Shown: positions 14,341 to 23,642, counted from the stretch's first letter. The stretch is 47,195 nucleotides of DNA from JBKECY01 sp047975025 (GCA_047975025.1 JBKECY010000072.1:1-47195), one strand, 5' to 3'. Program-made: numbers and translations. The notes: generated by a model not told the origin, from the sequence alone.

Positions 14341-15288
14341 ATGTGTGTGTATTTTGATTATCCTTCCTCAGACGTCTCTTCCATAAGCGTACAGTATGAG
14401 GCCTACAAAGATGTTGAAGAGGTTCCCTGGCATAAGCATAAACATTATGAATTTACTTTAATCAATCGCGGTACCTGTATACACAAATTTCGTGGCGTGG
14501 AAGTACCGCTGATCGCGGGGGATCTGTTTCTGATTCCGCCCGACGAAGCACACGCCTATGTCATGCACCCGGATTCCGCCTTGACAAATTGCTACTTTTC
14601 GCCGGAGCGTATCGAGCACTTAAGTGAATTTATGGACAAGAACCAGCTAAGAAAGCAGGAGATCCCCTCCGGCGTAGATGATGTACGCTATCAATGGGAA
14701 CGCCTGCTTTCCTCGCCTATCTATCCCTCCATCGCACAGAATGCCTCTGCCCTTACCGCACCGGATCATTTGAGCAAGCAGGGGGTTCTGCATCTGCCTC
14801 CCGCCGAAGCATTTGATGTTGAACAGCTGTTGTCCCGCATCGATACGGAATCCGACGAGCTTCAGTTCGAAACAGCTTATATGAAGACCGCTGTTCTGCA
14901 GATGATACTGATTATTTTTCGCCGGGCACGTAACAACTTTCCGCAGCACACGCCTCATCAGGTGAATCGCAAGAAGCAGTTGATTATTAATTCCATGACG
15001 TATCTGGAGAGGCACTATCAAGAGCAGATTACGGTACAGGAGATGGCGGATGCGTCTTCGCTGTCCGAAAGCTATTTCAGGAGTATATTTAAGCATGTGA
15101 CCGGTCTGTCTCCGCTGAATTATCTGAACCGGTTTCGGATTATTAAATCGCTTGAATTTATTCAGGAGTATGACCTGCCTATGTCGGAAATTGCCTCTAT
15201 GGTCGGGATACTTGATTCGAATTATTTCTCAAGGCTTTTTAAGAAAGTTATGGGCTGTACACCTCGGGAATTCAGGCCTTTTGCTTAG
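14341..15288 (+). CDS. AraC-family regulator 1 (probably of the iolG/importer region)
   Basis: The 315-residue protein has an N-terminal cupin-type sensor (about 20-110; HKHYEF and GDLFLIPP motifs) and a C-terminal double helix-turn-helix of the AraC type (about 220-315). The second half carries NYFSRLFKK and the terminal GCTPREF signature. I choose the ATG at 14341, preceded by AGGAGG; an upstream in-frame ATG at 14317 would include the binding site. It is divergent from iolG and convergent with the importer ATPase, overlapping its end by 17 bases. It is clearly paralogous to the AraC protein at 41348, which shares its cupin and helix-turn-helix motifs, so the two may recognise similar DNA sites. 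Confidence 0.9.
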   Translation: MCVYFDYPSSDVSSISVQYEAYKDVEEVPWHKHKHYEFTLINRGTCIHKFRGVEVPLIAGDLFLIPPDEAHAYVMHPDSALTNCYFSPERIEHLSEFMDKNQLRKQEIPSGVDDVRYQWERLLSSPIYPSIAQNASALTAPDHLSKQGVLHLPPAEAFDVEQLLSRIDTESDELQFETAYMKTAVLQMILIIFRRARNNFPQHTPHQVNRKKQLIINSMTYLERHYQEQITVQEMADASSLSESYFRSIFKHVTGLSPLNYLNRFRIIKSLEFIQEYDLPMSEIASMVGILDSNYFSRLFKKVMGCTPREFRPFA

Positions 15289-16783
15289 AATCTGTAATCA
15301 GCACCGCACGCATTAAGCTTTCTTCTTCGATTTCATTACCTCGCAGTTCTCCTGTAATATGCCCCTGTGATATGGTAATGACTCTGTTGCTGATTCCCAT
15401 GATTTCCGGCATTTCCGAAGAGATGACGATGATTGCCATACCTTCTTCTGCCATTTGGACAATCAGCTTATAAATTTCTGATTTTGAGCCGACAGCTATG
15501 CCTCGCGTTGGCTCATCAAGAATCAGAAGCTTCGGGCCTATTGTCATCCATTTCCCCAGAACCACTTTCTGCTGATTGCCGCCTGAGAGATTCCCGACCT
15601 CCTGCTCGGAGCCGGGAGATGCAATCTGCAGGCTGTTGTGGTACTGCTGATAGATTTCGAAGGTGGCTTTTTCGTCTACAAATCCATACCTGGACAACCA
15701 GGGCAGCTTGGCCAAAGCCATATTTTCACGACAGGATTTTTCCAGAACGAGTCCCTGTTCCTTGCGGTTTTCCGTAACAAACCCGATACCGGCTTTTACA
15801 GCATCCACGCTGCTTCTGGGACACAATTCTTTGCCACTTAAGTAGATTTTTCCGTTGTCCGGCTTTCGGATGCCGAAAATCGTCTCCAAGATTTCTGTCC
15901 TTCCGGCTCCCACCAGACCATAGAATCCCAGAACTTCACCGGCTTTTGCTGAGAATGAAATGTCTTTAAAATACCCTCGCAAGGACAGATGTTCCACACG
16001 CAGCACCTCATCTCTGATCTCGGCCGCCGCCTTATAATAATATTGATCGAGTGAGCGCCCAATCATGCTTTGTACGATGGTATCAAGTGCAATCTCTTTT
16101 GTCACGAATTCTCCGTTCTTTTGGCCGTCCCGCATAACCAGCACACGATCACTGATTTCAAAGATCTCATCCATTTTGTGGCTGATATACACAATACTGA
16201 CTCCCTGCGCCTTAAGCTTATTGATAATCTTAAAAAGGGAATTTTTCTCTTTTTCCGTCAGCGAAGAGGTTGGTTCATCCAGAATCAGGATCTTGGCTCC
16301 CAACGCAATTCCTCTGGCAATTTCCACCATTTGCTGTTGCGCTATCGGCAGCATAGAGATTATATCCCGGGGATTTGCCGGACACTCCAGTTGTGTCAGC
16401 ACATCCTGTGCATTCTTATACAGACTTTTCCAGTCTATCCGTCCTGCTCTGACAGGCAGACTTCCGAGATACATGTTCTCGGCTACACTTAATTCCATCG
16501 CAAGCGACAGCTCTTGAAAGATGAGTACAATTCCTTCATTTTTAGCTTCGATTGGACTGGCAAACTGCACTGGTTTCCCCCGGTATATGATTTCGCCTGC
16601 ATTGCCGTCAGCGCGATATACACCGGAGAGAACCTTCATAAGAGTGGACTTACCGGCACCATTTTCCCCGCATAGCGCTAATACTTCTCCATATTTCAAG
16701 TCAAGATGAGCATCATTCAGCGCTTTGACACCTGGAAATGTCTTGTTGATATGTCTCATCTCAAGTACGTATTCGTGATCCAT
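15272..16783 (-). CDS. Sugar ABC importer ATPase (RbsA/MglA/XylG type)
   Basis: This 503-residue protein has two fused ATPase domains, as in ribose, galactose and xylose importers. The first domain has Walker A GENGAGKST (about residues 39-47), Walker B ILDEPTSSL and the switch ISHKMDE. The second has the degenerate P-loop GLVGAGRTE, where Arg replaces Lys as is usual in this family, and the signature LSGGNQQK. It energises uptake through the two membrane subunits encoded upstream. A GGAGGG site lies seven bases ahead of the ATG. It is the last gene of the importer operon, 45 bases after the binding protein. Confidence 0.93.
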   Translation of the reverse strand: MDHEYVLEMRHINKTFPGVKALNDAHLDLKYGEVLALCGENGAGKSTLMKVLSGVYRADGNAGEIIYRGKPVQFASPIEAKNEGIVLIFQELSLAMELSVAENMYLGSLPVRAGRIDWKSLYKNAQDVLTQLECPANPRDIISMLPIAQQQMVEIARGIALGAKILILDEPTSSLTEKEKNSLFKIINKLKAQGVSIVYISHKMDEIFEISDRVLVMRDGQKNGEFVTKEIALDTIVQSMIGRSLDQYYYKAAAEIRDEVLRVEHLSLRGYFKDISFSAKAGEVLGFYGLVGAGRTEILETIFGIRKPDNGKIYLSGKELCPRSSVDAVKAGIGFVTENRKEQGLVLEKSCRENMALAKLPWLSRYGFVDEKATFEIYQQYHNSLQIASPGSEQEVGNLSGGNQQKVVLGKWMTIGPKLLILDEPTRGIAVGSKSEIYKLIVQMAEEGMAIIVISSEMPEIMGISNRVITISQGHITGELRGNEIEEESLMRAVLITDSKQKA

Positions 16784-16828
16784 TTATATTCCCTCCGGTT
16801 TCATAATCTCACTATCCTCTACTGTTAC

Positions 16829-17830
16829 TTACCATTCTTCTAATTCTAACGTGGAGATATTCTCAGGAGTAGCTACCGGTGTTTCAATGTAATTATAGAA
16901 TTCCGTGATTTCTTCTCCATTCCCAAGCCGAACCGCAAAATCAAGTGCCGTCTGGGAATCAATAATCGGCGACTGCATTGCAATACCTGAGAGCTTGCCC
17001 TGTTCCACATAGGATACGGTTGCATAATCTCCGGCGGCTGCGGCATATACTTTGATATCATCTTGTCTGCCCGCTGCTTCAATTGCATTAATTGCACCAA
17101 ATGCCGTATTGTCGTCAAAACAGAAGACGGCATCAAGTTCGCCCTTTGCATATTTCACCAGATAGTTTTCCATGACCTGCTGAGCTTTTTCACGATTTCC
17201 GTCCGCCGGCTGAGAATCCAGAAGTTCTATATCGGTCTCAGCAATCAGATCCGTCATACCTGTGGATCGCTCTGTTGTCGTGGAATAACCATTCTGACCA
17301 GTAATTTCTACAATGCTTCCGGAATTTCCCAGATCCTCTGCCATGACCTCAGCAGAAGCCTTACCTTCTTCGTAATTAGATGGTCCAACATAGCATTCTA
17401 TGTATTCTTCTCCGCTTTCTACAACATTGGTATTTGCTGTCATTACAGGAATCCCTGCATCACTGACTGCCTTGACAGAAGCTACCGCTGTCTCTGAATT
17501 TACCGGCCATACTACGATGACATCACAGTTCATACCAATCAGATCCTGCACCTGATTTGCCTGTACGGTGACATCTCCTTTGGGATCAAGCAGCTGCAGA
17601 TCAATTCCTAACTCTGCTGCATATTCCTGCGCCGCTGTATAATATGTTGTCTGGTAGGTATCCGCACCACCATCATTTACGACCATTCCTACTTTTAATG
17701 CCGCATCCTGGCTCTGTGTCTCTGTTCCCGCAGATGTACTCGAACTTGTCGTGCTCTGCCCTCCGCATCCTGCCAATAATGCAGTGGTCATACAAACCGC
17801 TCCCAATATTGCTGCTACTTTCTTCTTCAT
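16829..17830 (-). CDS. Sugar-binding lipoprotein (RbsB-like, Peripla_BP_4)
   Basis: The protein captures the sugar outside the membrane for the importer. A lipoprotein signal with lipobox LLAGC places the modified cysteine at residue 22, followed by a Ser/Thr/Gln-rich tether and a type I periplasmic-binding fold. The ATG at 17830 has AAGGAGG seven to eight bases upstream; the in-frame extension upstream would bury the signal peptide. The ligand is not readable, but an IolG-type dehydrogenase nearby makes inositol or another cyclitol a fair guess, comparable to the Thermotoga Ino system. Ribose, xylose or autoinducer-2 type ligands remain possible. Confidence 0.9.
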   Translation of the reverse strand: MKKKVAAILGAVCMTTALLAGCGGQSTTSSSTSAGTETQSQDAALKVGMVVNDGGADTYQTTYYTAAQEYAAELGIDLQLLDPKGDVTVQANQVQDLIGMNCDVIVVWPVNSETAVASVKAVSDAGIPVMTANTNVVESGEEYIECYVGPSNYEEGKASAEVMAEDLGNSGSIVEITGQNGYSTTTERSTGMTDLIAETDIELLDSQPADGNREKAQQVMENYLVKYAKGELDAVFCFDDNTAFGAINAIEAAGRQDDIKVYAAAAGDYATVSYVEQGKLSGIAMQSPIIDSQTALDFAVRLGNGEEITEFYNYIETPVATPENISTLELEEW

Positions 17831-17896
17831 GTTATTTCCTCCTTCAATGAAATATAAGTTTATGTTAACTGCCCATGCAGATAACATTTCTAAAAA

Positions 17897-18862
17897 TCAG
17901 GCTTCTAAATTAAGTTTTTCATGCCGCTTGTTCGTAAGAACCCTGTCAAGATACAGTACTCCAATCATAATCAGACCTGTGACCATTGTTTTGAAGTACG
18001 TCTGTGTATTCAGCAAATTCATGATATTATCCACTCCGCCAAGCAGCATCACGCCGCCGAGAGTATACCAGATACTTCCTGACCCACCGGTAAGCTTTGT
18101 CCCCCCTAACACAACTGCGGCAATAACCAGCATATGAATGTCCGGCCATCCCAGTGAGGGTGTGGATGCCCCGACGGAAGCTGCGTACAAAACACCGCCC
18201 AGGCCTCCCGCAAAACCGCAGATCATAAAGTTGAGTAAAATAATTCTCTTGGTCTTGATTCCCGCATTGAACGCCGTTGTTTCATTTCCGCCGGTCGCAT
18301 ACGTGTTCCTGCCATGTCTCGTGTATTTGAGGACATAAAATGCCAGCAATAGCAGCAGGATGAATAAAAGACTGCTGTAAGACAGAAGACCCAGTCTTCC
18401 AGACCCGAAGGATTTAAATGCTTCCGATGGTGCGATCATAGAACTTTCCGCATGATAGATGTAGGCAATTCCCCTGACCCCCAGCATCATGGCAAGGGTC
18501 ACAACGAATGCGTTCATGCCTGCATAGGCTACCAACAGTCCGTTGATACTGCCTACGAGTAAACCTGCCGCCAGTGCAATCAGCAGCGCCGGGAGTAATC
18601 CCAGATTCTCCTGCAGACCGCATACCAGCGCAGCTGTTAGCCCGACTGTTGTACAGACAGACATATCAAAGTAGCCGGTCAGTATCACGAAGGTCATACC
18701 AATTGCCATAATTCCTTTCATTGCATTCTGGTTGAAAACATTGAACAGATTGTTGATTCCCAGAAATCCATTGACAAAGATCGCCGCGAGTACTATAAAA
18801 ATGATCCATATGGGGATAATGGTATTCCTCGATAAAAAAGTTTTGATTTTTCCCAGATTCAT
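17897..18862 (-). CDS. Sugar ABC importer permease 2 (RbsC type)
   Basis: This is a hydrophobic membrane subunit of 321 residues with eight or more helices. It carries the BPD_transp_2 family pattern, including the conserved cytoplasmic loop around GRNTYATGGNETTA (about residue 190) and the VLGGTKLTGGSGS segment (about 245) that contact the ATPase. It overlaps the upstream permease gene by 4 bases (ATGA), so the two are co-translated. Two different permease subunits in one operon suggest a heterodimeric channel, as in several inositol and Lsr-type importers. Confidence 0.92.
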   Translation of the reverse strand: MNLGKIKTFLSRNTIIPIWIIFIVLAAIFVNGFLGINNLFNVFNQNAMKGIMAIGMTFVILTGYFDMSVCTTVGLTAALVCGLQENLGLLPALLIALAAGLLVGSINGLLVAYAGMNAFVVTLAMMLGVRGIAYIYHAESSMIAPSEAFKSFGSGRLGLLSYSSLLFILLLLLAFYVLKYTRHGRNTYATGGNETTAFNAGIKTKRIILLNFMICGFAGGLGGVLYAASVGASTPSLGWPDIHMLVIAAVVLGGTKLTGGSGSIWYTLGGVMLLGGVDNIMNLLNTQTYFKTMVTGLIMIGVLYLDRVLTNKRHEKLNLEA

Positions 18863-19818
18863 TTCGCCCTCCTTCTGCTTGAAAGAATATCAATATACAC
18901 CGCCGCTAAAATGACCAGACACTGTGCGATCCATTGCAGATAGTACGGAAGACCCACAATGACAAATCCGTTTTTCAAGACTCCCAGAATCAAGACTCCG
19001 ACAAAGGTTCGAAACACACTTCCCTTGCCGCCCAGCAAACTTGCCCCGCCCAGAATTACCGCTGAAATTACGTCAAATTCATAACTTTCTCCAATCGTGC
19101 TCTGTGCGGCCCGTCCTCTCGAGCATAGTAATACGGCTCCAATTGCTGTGGTAAGACCCGAAATCACAAATGACTTTAAGATGACTTTTTTATCATTGAT
19201 ACCGCTGTAACGACAGGTCTCGCGGTTACTTCCTACGGACATGAGCTGATGTCCATAGACTGACTTTTTCAGAAAAACCGCAAAAACAATAATGCAGAAC
19301 AGCATAACAATGGTTGAAATCGGTACGACCCCCAAGGACCCATTTCCGATTTTGGTAAACCACACATTCGAGTCACTTAGCTGAACGTATTTACCGTTTG
19401 TCCAAATCAGCGCAAATGCCTGCAGAATATTCATCATTCCCAGTGTGACGATCATAGAATTCAGATTGAGATAGCCAATCAGAAATCCGGAAATTACGCC
19501 GGAAGCCATACCTACCAGCAGCGTAATAAAAATTGCCGGTACCGGACCAATCGACTCATGCAGACTAATACACATCACACAGCCCAGTGATAAAAGTGAA
19601 CCAACCGAAAGATCAAAATTGCCTCCGATAATCACATAGGTCATGCCCGCTCCCATCACTCCCACCGTTGCTACCTGCTTAAAAATCAGCAGCAGGTTTT
19701 CCTGCGAAAAGAATTGCTTTGATGAAATAGAAAACACTGCAAAGACCAGAATGAGTGCCAGTACGATTCCCTGATTCTTAAGCGTATCTAAAAACTTGCT
19801 ATTACTATGTTGCCCCAT
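18859..19818 (-). CDS. Sugar ABC importer permease 1 (RbsC type)
   Basis: The 319-residue BPD_transp_2 permease has the motif GGNFDLSVGS (about residues 64-73), the GSNRETCRYSGI coupling loop and ILGGASLLGGKGS. It is the first gene of the importer operon. A GTAGGAGG site precedes the ATG, and a TATAAT box lies about 40 bases further upstream without a recognisable -35, which suggests dependence on an activator such as one of the adjacent AraC proteins. Confidence 0.92.
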   Translation of the reverse strand: MGQHSNSKFLDTLKNQGIVLALILVFAVFSISSKQFFSQENLLLIFKQVATVGVMGAGMTYVIIGGNFDLSVGSLLSLGCVMCISLHESIGPVPAIFITLLVGMASGVISGFLIGYLNLNSMIVTLGMMNILQAFALIWTNGKYVQLSDSNVWFTKIGNGSLGVVPISTIVMLFCIIVFAVFLKKSVYGHQLMSVGSNRETCRYSGINDKKVILKSFVISGLTTAIGAVLLCSRGRAAQSTIGESYEFDVISAVILGGASLLGGKGSVFRTFVGVLILGVLKNGFVIVGLPYYLQWIAQCLVILAAVYIDILSSRRRAK

Positions 19819-20219
19819 TTCATTTCCTCCTACCTTACTACTTTTTCCTTCATTTTTTCATTATAGAGTTGTTTTGTGCTATTACTCTGTCATTTAATCA
19901 CTTATTCTCCTTTCTAATTCTTGTTGTATGTGCTTTTAATCTTGCTTATAACACCTTTGACTTTTTTGTCATATTATGCCTATTTATTAGCTGTTTTTCT
20001 GAATCTTTTTAACATTTTACATAGATATGTGCACAATTGCATTGCTGGGCTTTGCTCATTCATTCATGAATCTTGCGCTTTTTTCAATTTTCAGCCTGAG
20101 ATTACACCAATCAAAAAAGTTGTGTTTTATTCTATTGCAAATATAGGTTGCCATCACAACCGTTCTATACTAAAATGAAATCATAGAGATTCCTAAAAAA
20201 AGACAGGAGGATTTTGATA
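19819..20219. other. Divergent intergenic region between importer operon and AraC regulator 2
   Basis: No credible gene is present; a possible plus-strand frame of 85 codons has no ribosome binding site and no recognisable motif. The left side holds the importer -10 box and an AraC-motif copy. The right side holds a GGTTG/CAACC dyad (20146-20161) just upstream of a TATACT box (20166-20171) that may drive the AraC gene. The middle 200 bases are T-rich and show no strong structure. Confidence 0.6.
19860..19881 (-). promoter_or_regulatory. Importer promoter -10 box with adjoining AraC motif
   Basis: TATAAT (19860-19865, minus strand) is preceded by TAGCACAAAACAAC (minus strand, 19868-19881), which matches the motif seen upstream of iolG and the UroD-like genes. 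The site lies in the spacer/-35 region and in the opposite orientation to the iolG copy, so its effect could be activation or repression. Confidence 0.45.
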
Positions 20220-21056
20220 ATGAAAAGTGTGGATATTGGAATTACAGAAGTCTCCAGCTGCTTTTCGTTCACACCGTCAAAGCAAAGTGCCGGATTGTTT
20301 TTTTACATGACCTGGTGCGGACATTATTTCTGCAATTCAAAGTATTTTAAGAAGCGCACTTCTTACCCACCGCTGCTGGCACTTTATATCAGAGGCGGTG
20401 CCATGCATGTGGAGTACGGGACACGTGTTTTTGATGCACAAAAGGGGGATGTCGTGCTAATTGACTGCCGTTACCCGCATTATTATCATGCCCAGAATGG
20501 GCTGGAGTTCGTGTATATGCACTTCGACGGTTCGAACGCCCACGAATTATGCGCACATATTCTTGAAAGACGCGGTCCGCTTCTGCGTTCCAGAAACAAC
20601 GCACTGATTGGAAACTTTTTATATAATACAGTACGATTTTATGAAGAAGGAAATATCGAAAGTGCCTTTGATACTTCACTTCGCGTATACAAGCTGCTGC
20701 ATCTGCTCAGCGAGACGAACGATTATGAATCCTCCGAGGACAATCCCGTGAATATCGCGATTCACTACATTCATGAGAATATCAGCCAAAAGATTACCCT
20801 GCGCACCCTTGCCGAACTGACGAACTTAAGTGTTTACTATTTTTCTCACTTATTCAAACGTGAAACCGGCTACGCACCAATGGACTATACATTGACTATA
20901 CGCATGGACTGCGCCAAAGCACTTTTAATCAAAACAGATAAGCGCGTGACCGAAATTGCCTACGAAGTGGGGTATGGAAGCTGCGGAAGTTTTATCAATG
21001 CCTTTACTGACAGAGTAGGCTGTTCACCCAAGATTTTCCGTCGGCTGATGCAATAA
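20220..21056 (+). CDS. AraC-family regulator 2
   Basis: The 278-residue protein has a cupin sensor domain (about 40-110; GDVVLIDCRYPHYYH) and an AraC helix-turn-helix pair (about 180-278) with YYFSHLFKRETG and a final CSPKIFRR. The ATG at 20220 follows AGGAGG by nine bases; a TTG two codons earlier is less likely. It is divergent from the importer operon and the natural candidate for its regulator. It is not especially close to AraC regulators 1 and 4. Confidence 0.9.
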   Translation: MKSVDIGITEVSSCFSFTPSKQSAGLFFYMTWCGHYFCNSKYFKKRTSYPPLLALYIRGGAMHVEYGTRVFDAQKGDVVLIDCRYPHYYHAQNGLEFVYMHFDGSNAHELCAHILERRGPLLRSRNNALIGNFLYNTVRFYEEGNIESAFDTSLRVYKLLHLLSETNDYESSEDNPVNIAIHYIHENISQKITLRTLAELTNLSVYYFSHLFKRETGYAPMDYTLTIRMDCAKALLIKTDKRVTEIAYEVGYGSCGSFINAFTDRVGCSPKIFRRLMQ

Positions 21057-21065
21057 GCACAGCAA

Positions 21066-21096
21066 AAAGGGATTGTCCCTGCAAGGCAATCCCTTT
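21066..21096. terminator. Bidirectional terminator between AraC 2 and the TIM-barrel gene
   Basis: AAAGGGATTG (21066-21075) pairs with CAATCCCTTT (21087-21096). It is close to both convergent stop codons. Confidence 0.75.
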
Positions 21097-21113
21097 ACTG
21101 TTTCCTGTCTATT

Positions 21114-22061
21114 CTATTTTGAAATTGTTGCATTGAGTGCTTCAATCGAAGTCGTAACCCCCGCCTCCACACTCATGGTAAGATCTTCCATTTCAAGCGA
21201 AACTACACCCTTGTAGCCTGTCATCGACAGAACAGAAAAGAATTCTTTCCACCACTTCAAATCCTGACCGCAGCCAACTGCCACATAATTCCAGGTACGT
21301 ATTGCTACATCTTCTACCCTGTGATTGTCCAGCAGACCATCCACATCACAAAGCCCCCGCTCAATACGCGCGTCTTTGCCATGCACATAATATACCGCTT
21401 TCCCCAGTGCCCTGACAGCCGCAATCGGGTCTGCCCCCATAATCAGCAAATGTGATGGGTCCAGATTCATCCCGATGGCATCACCAACGGCATGGCGCAG
21501 GCGCAGCAGGGTATCTACATTATAGACCAGCTGTCCGGGGAATTCTTCAATTGCGATACGGACATCATTGGCCTGGGCATGCTTTGCAAAGTCCGACCAC
21601 CATGGAATCGCCACATCTTCCCATTGATACCGAAGCGCCTCTGTAATATAGGGGTCATCCGGCGGCACTGACTGTGTCGACACGAGCCAGTTCGGCACCT
21701 GATCTTGCGGTCCGCCGGCGGGGAGCCCCGACATCATGACAACCGTCTTGATACCGAGTTTCCCTGCGAGCGTTACTGTATCATAGGCACTTTGACTATG
21801 CTTTTGCCCCATTTCGCCCGGTGCCAGCGGATTTCCCGAACAGTTCAATGCCGAAATCTGCATCCCTCTTTGAGACAATGCACCACGAAAGGACGCAAGC
21901 GCAGCCGCATCTGCCAGCAGACTCGTCGCATAGCCATGCGGATAGCCGCCCCAGCCTCCCACACACACTTCGACGTAATCGAGTCCATGCGCCTTCACTT
22001 TATTCAGCGCCTCAGAGAACGAATCATCGCCGTAAACTCCCGTACAGATTGATAAATACAT
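21114..22061 (-). CDS. Sugar phosphate isomerase/epimerase-like TIM barrel
   Basis: This AP_endonuc_2/xylose isomerase-like TIM barrel has 315 residues. Conserved metal-site elements are visible as IEEFPG (about 173-178), NLDPSHL (about 203-209) and VSLEMED near the C-terminus. Relatives include IolE, IolI, IolH and ketose epimerases, so a step on a keto-inositol or ketose is likely. I choose the ATG at 22061, with AAGGAGG nine bases upstream, in place of an earlier in-frame start. Its promoter resembles that of iolG almost to the base around the -10 box and carries two AraC half-sites 21 bases apart, which ties the two genes functionally. Confidence 0.8.
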   Translation of the reverse strand: MYLSICTGVYGDDSFSEALNKVKAHGLDYVEVCVGGWGGYPHGYATSLLADAAALASFRGALSQRGMQISALNCSGNPLAPGEMGQKHSQSAYDTVTLAGKLGIKTVVMMSGLPAGGPQDQVPNWLVSTQSVPPDDPYITEALRYQWEDVAIPWWSDFAKHAQANDVRIAIEEFPGQLVYNVDTLLRLRHAVGDAIGMNLDPSHLLIMGADPIAAVRALGKAVYYVHGKDARIERGLCDVDGLLDNHRVEDVAIRTWNYVAVGCGQDLKWWKEFFSVLSMTGYKGVVSLEMEDLTMSVEAGVTTSIEALNATISK

Positions 22062-22105
22062 ATAGCATTCCTCCTTGTATTTTAGTTCCATCCCACTGTA
22101 TCTGA

Positions 22106-22167
22106 AGTATAGCATGCTGTGATTTTATTTGTAAGAACAAAGGATTTTAGTTTTAGCGCAAACCAAC
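22106..22167 (-). promoter_or_regulatory. Promoter and AraC half-sites of the TIM-barrel gene
   Basis: The -10 box TATACT (22106-22111) is followed upstream by AAGAACAAAGGATT (22133-22146) and TAGCGCAAACCAAC (22154-22167), exactly 21 bases apart. The distal copy reaches the stop codon of the upstream UroD-like gene. The same AGTATAGCATG context surrounds the iolG -10 box. Confidence 0.55.
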
Positions 22168-23471
22168 TAACGACTCTCTTCAATACATCTGCGCGTCAGT
22201 TTGACCCAGTGTGAAAAGCGCTCCGGATCGTTTTGGCATGTATGTGTATCCTTTAGCACGATTTCAGCACAGTTATCTTTTGTCTTGGTCAGCATCTCTT
22301 TTAGGTAGCCTTCCATAAAGGTTTCATCCTTTGGTGAATAATTATTAAGATAATAGGATGGATTGGGTTTCCAGGAGTATACTGCCTTTTGCCCGATCTG
22401 TCTTGCACAGGATTCTATATCTGCCCAGGGAGAGACAGAAATCCGTCGGATGTTCTTGAAATTCAATACATATTTCAGCTTGTTCTCTATCGGCTCACAA
22501 CATCCGTAGGACGTAAGTCCAAAGCGTTCCGTAATGCGCTGCTCATGCTTCATGACAAAATCATAGTGCATTTCCGGTCCTACCATCGTAAATTCCTGTG
22601 ATTCGGTAAAACCCCAGAAATTCTTGAGATTCCTGCCGCCACCGTCTGCCATTGGCAGATCATGCGTATAATTCATACCACCGGAACCATTGTAGCCCTG
22701 GCGGTTGTTGATTTCGAGCAGATCCATAGCAACATATTGATCCAGAAGATCATGATAGCCCTTTTCAACAATATCCATTGCCTCATGCACCATCTCCGGC
22801 TCTTCATACAGATCATACATAACCTGCTCAAGCCCCCGAAAATCCGAGTATGTTTCCATCAGCGCAAAATACAGGAATTTCTTGCCGCTGAATTCTACAT
22901 TCAGAATATCTCCCAACAGCTCCTGATGGATTTTAAGTAATTCCAAAGACTCCTTTTCATGATAAATTACTTCCGGACTCTTCAAACGCTTGATATCACC
23001 TGTTTCATTAATAATGGGCTCAAAATGCATGGCCTTTTCTTCAAAGCTGAAATCCTTTTTCCAGACCAGCGGAACACTTCCCAGACAGTTGTCTCTGAAA
23101 TCTTCATTTCCAAATGCTGCATTTTTATGATTCGGGTTCCAGGCATCCCAACCTGTATCCGTAATAATTTTGTGTACTTCCCACGTTTTTTCGACAGGAA
23201 TATCATCCTGTATGATGTTTCCCCGAAAGAGGCGGGCTCTGAGCAGCCACTCGATTTTTCTGGCTTCTTCGTCCTCACAGAGCAGCTGACCTGGTGTGAT
23301 AATTTCTCTCCATGAGCCCTCCGGGAAGACGGCAATGACCGGCTCCGTAGACTTTAAATCATTGTGTGCGAACCATTTTTCTCTTCTTTGTTCCATTACT
23401 GGTCTTTCGGCACAGTCTTTGACCTGCCGCGCCAGTTCACGTATTACTTCTCTTTCTTTTGCTGTAATCAT
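22167..23471 (-). CDS. UroD-fold protein 2 (methyltransferase-like)
   Basis: The 434-residue protein belongs to a divergent branch of the UroD superfamily. Two cysteine-bearing segments, SYGCCEP (about residue 321) and DTHTC (about 413), could make a zinc site like that of corrinoid methyltransferases. It is about 100 residues longer than UroD-fold protein 1 and only distantly similar. An AAAGGAG site lies ahead of the ATG. It precedes the TIM-barrel gene by 105 bases on the same strand, and its own upstream region has CTTGTT direct repeats 21 bases apart. No corrinoid protein or reductive activase is nearby. The substrate is unknown. Confidence 0.65.
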   Translation of the reverse strand: MITAKEREVIRELARQVKDCAERPVMEQRREKWFAHNDLKSTEPVIAVFPEGSWREIITPGQLLCEDEEARKIEWLLRARLFRGNIIQDDIPVEKTWEVHKIITDTGWDAWNPNHKNAAFGNEDFRDNCLGSVPLVWKKDFSFEEKAMHFEPIINETGDIKRLKSPEVIYHEKESLELLKIHQELLGDILNVEFSGKKFLYFALMETYSDFRGLEQVMYDLYEEPEMVHEAMDIVEKGYHDLLDQYVAMDLLEINNRQGYNGSGGMNYTHDLPMADGGGRNLKNFWGFTESQEFTMVGPEMHYDFVMKHEQRITERFGLTSYGCCEPIENKLKYVLNFKNIRRISVSPWADIESCARQIGQKAVYSWKPNPSYYLNNYSPKDETFMEGYLKEMLTKTKDNCAEIVLKDTHTCQNDPERFSHWVKLTRRCIEESR

Positions 23472-23559
23472 TTGCTTATCTCCTTTACCTGTTTTAAGAA
23501 TAAACTATTCTGGATTTGAGCTAATTTTACAGCAATCCTATCATATATAAAATATCGGT

Positions 23560-23595
23560 TCTTGTTAAAAAGTTAATGAATCTTGTTTTGTGACA
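23560..23595 (-). promoter_or_regulatory. 21-bp direct repeat upstream of UroD-like gene 2
   Basis: TCTTGTT occurs at 23560-23566 (as TTCTTGTT) and again at 23581-23587, 21 bases apart. On the minus strand the distal copy reads TGTCACAAAACAAG (23582-23595), 11 of 14 identical to the importer-promoter motif TAGCACAAAACAAC. A TATGAT-like -10 box (23539-23544) lies at a suitable distance. Confidence 0.4.
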
Positions 23596-23613
23596 GTTAT
23601 ATATACTTGCTTT

Positions 23614-23642
23614 TTGACTTGTATGTAGTACAATGGTATTAG
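23614..23642 (+). promoter_or_regulatory. Promoter of the PNPOx-like gene
   Basis: TTGACT (23614-23619), 17 bases and TATTAG (23637-23642) lie ahead of the gene. An overlapping alternative is TTGCTT-N16-TACAAT. Confidence 0.5.

Noticed and set aside
19921..20178. Plus-strand frame of 85 codons in the divergent spacer
   Set aside because: No ribosome binding site, no family motif and T-rich composition; the region is better explained as regulatory.
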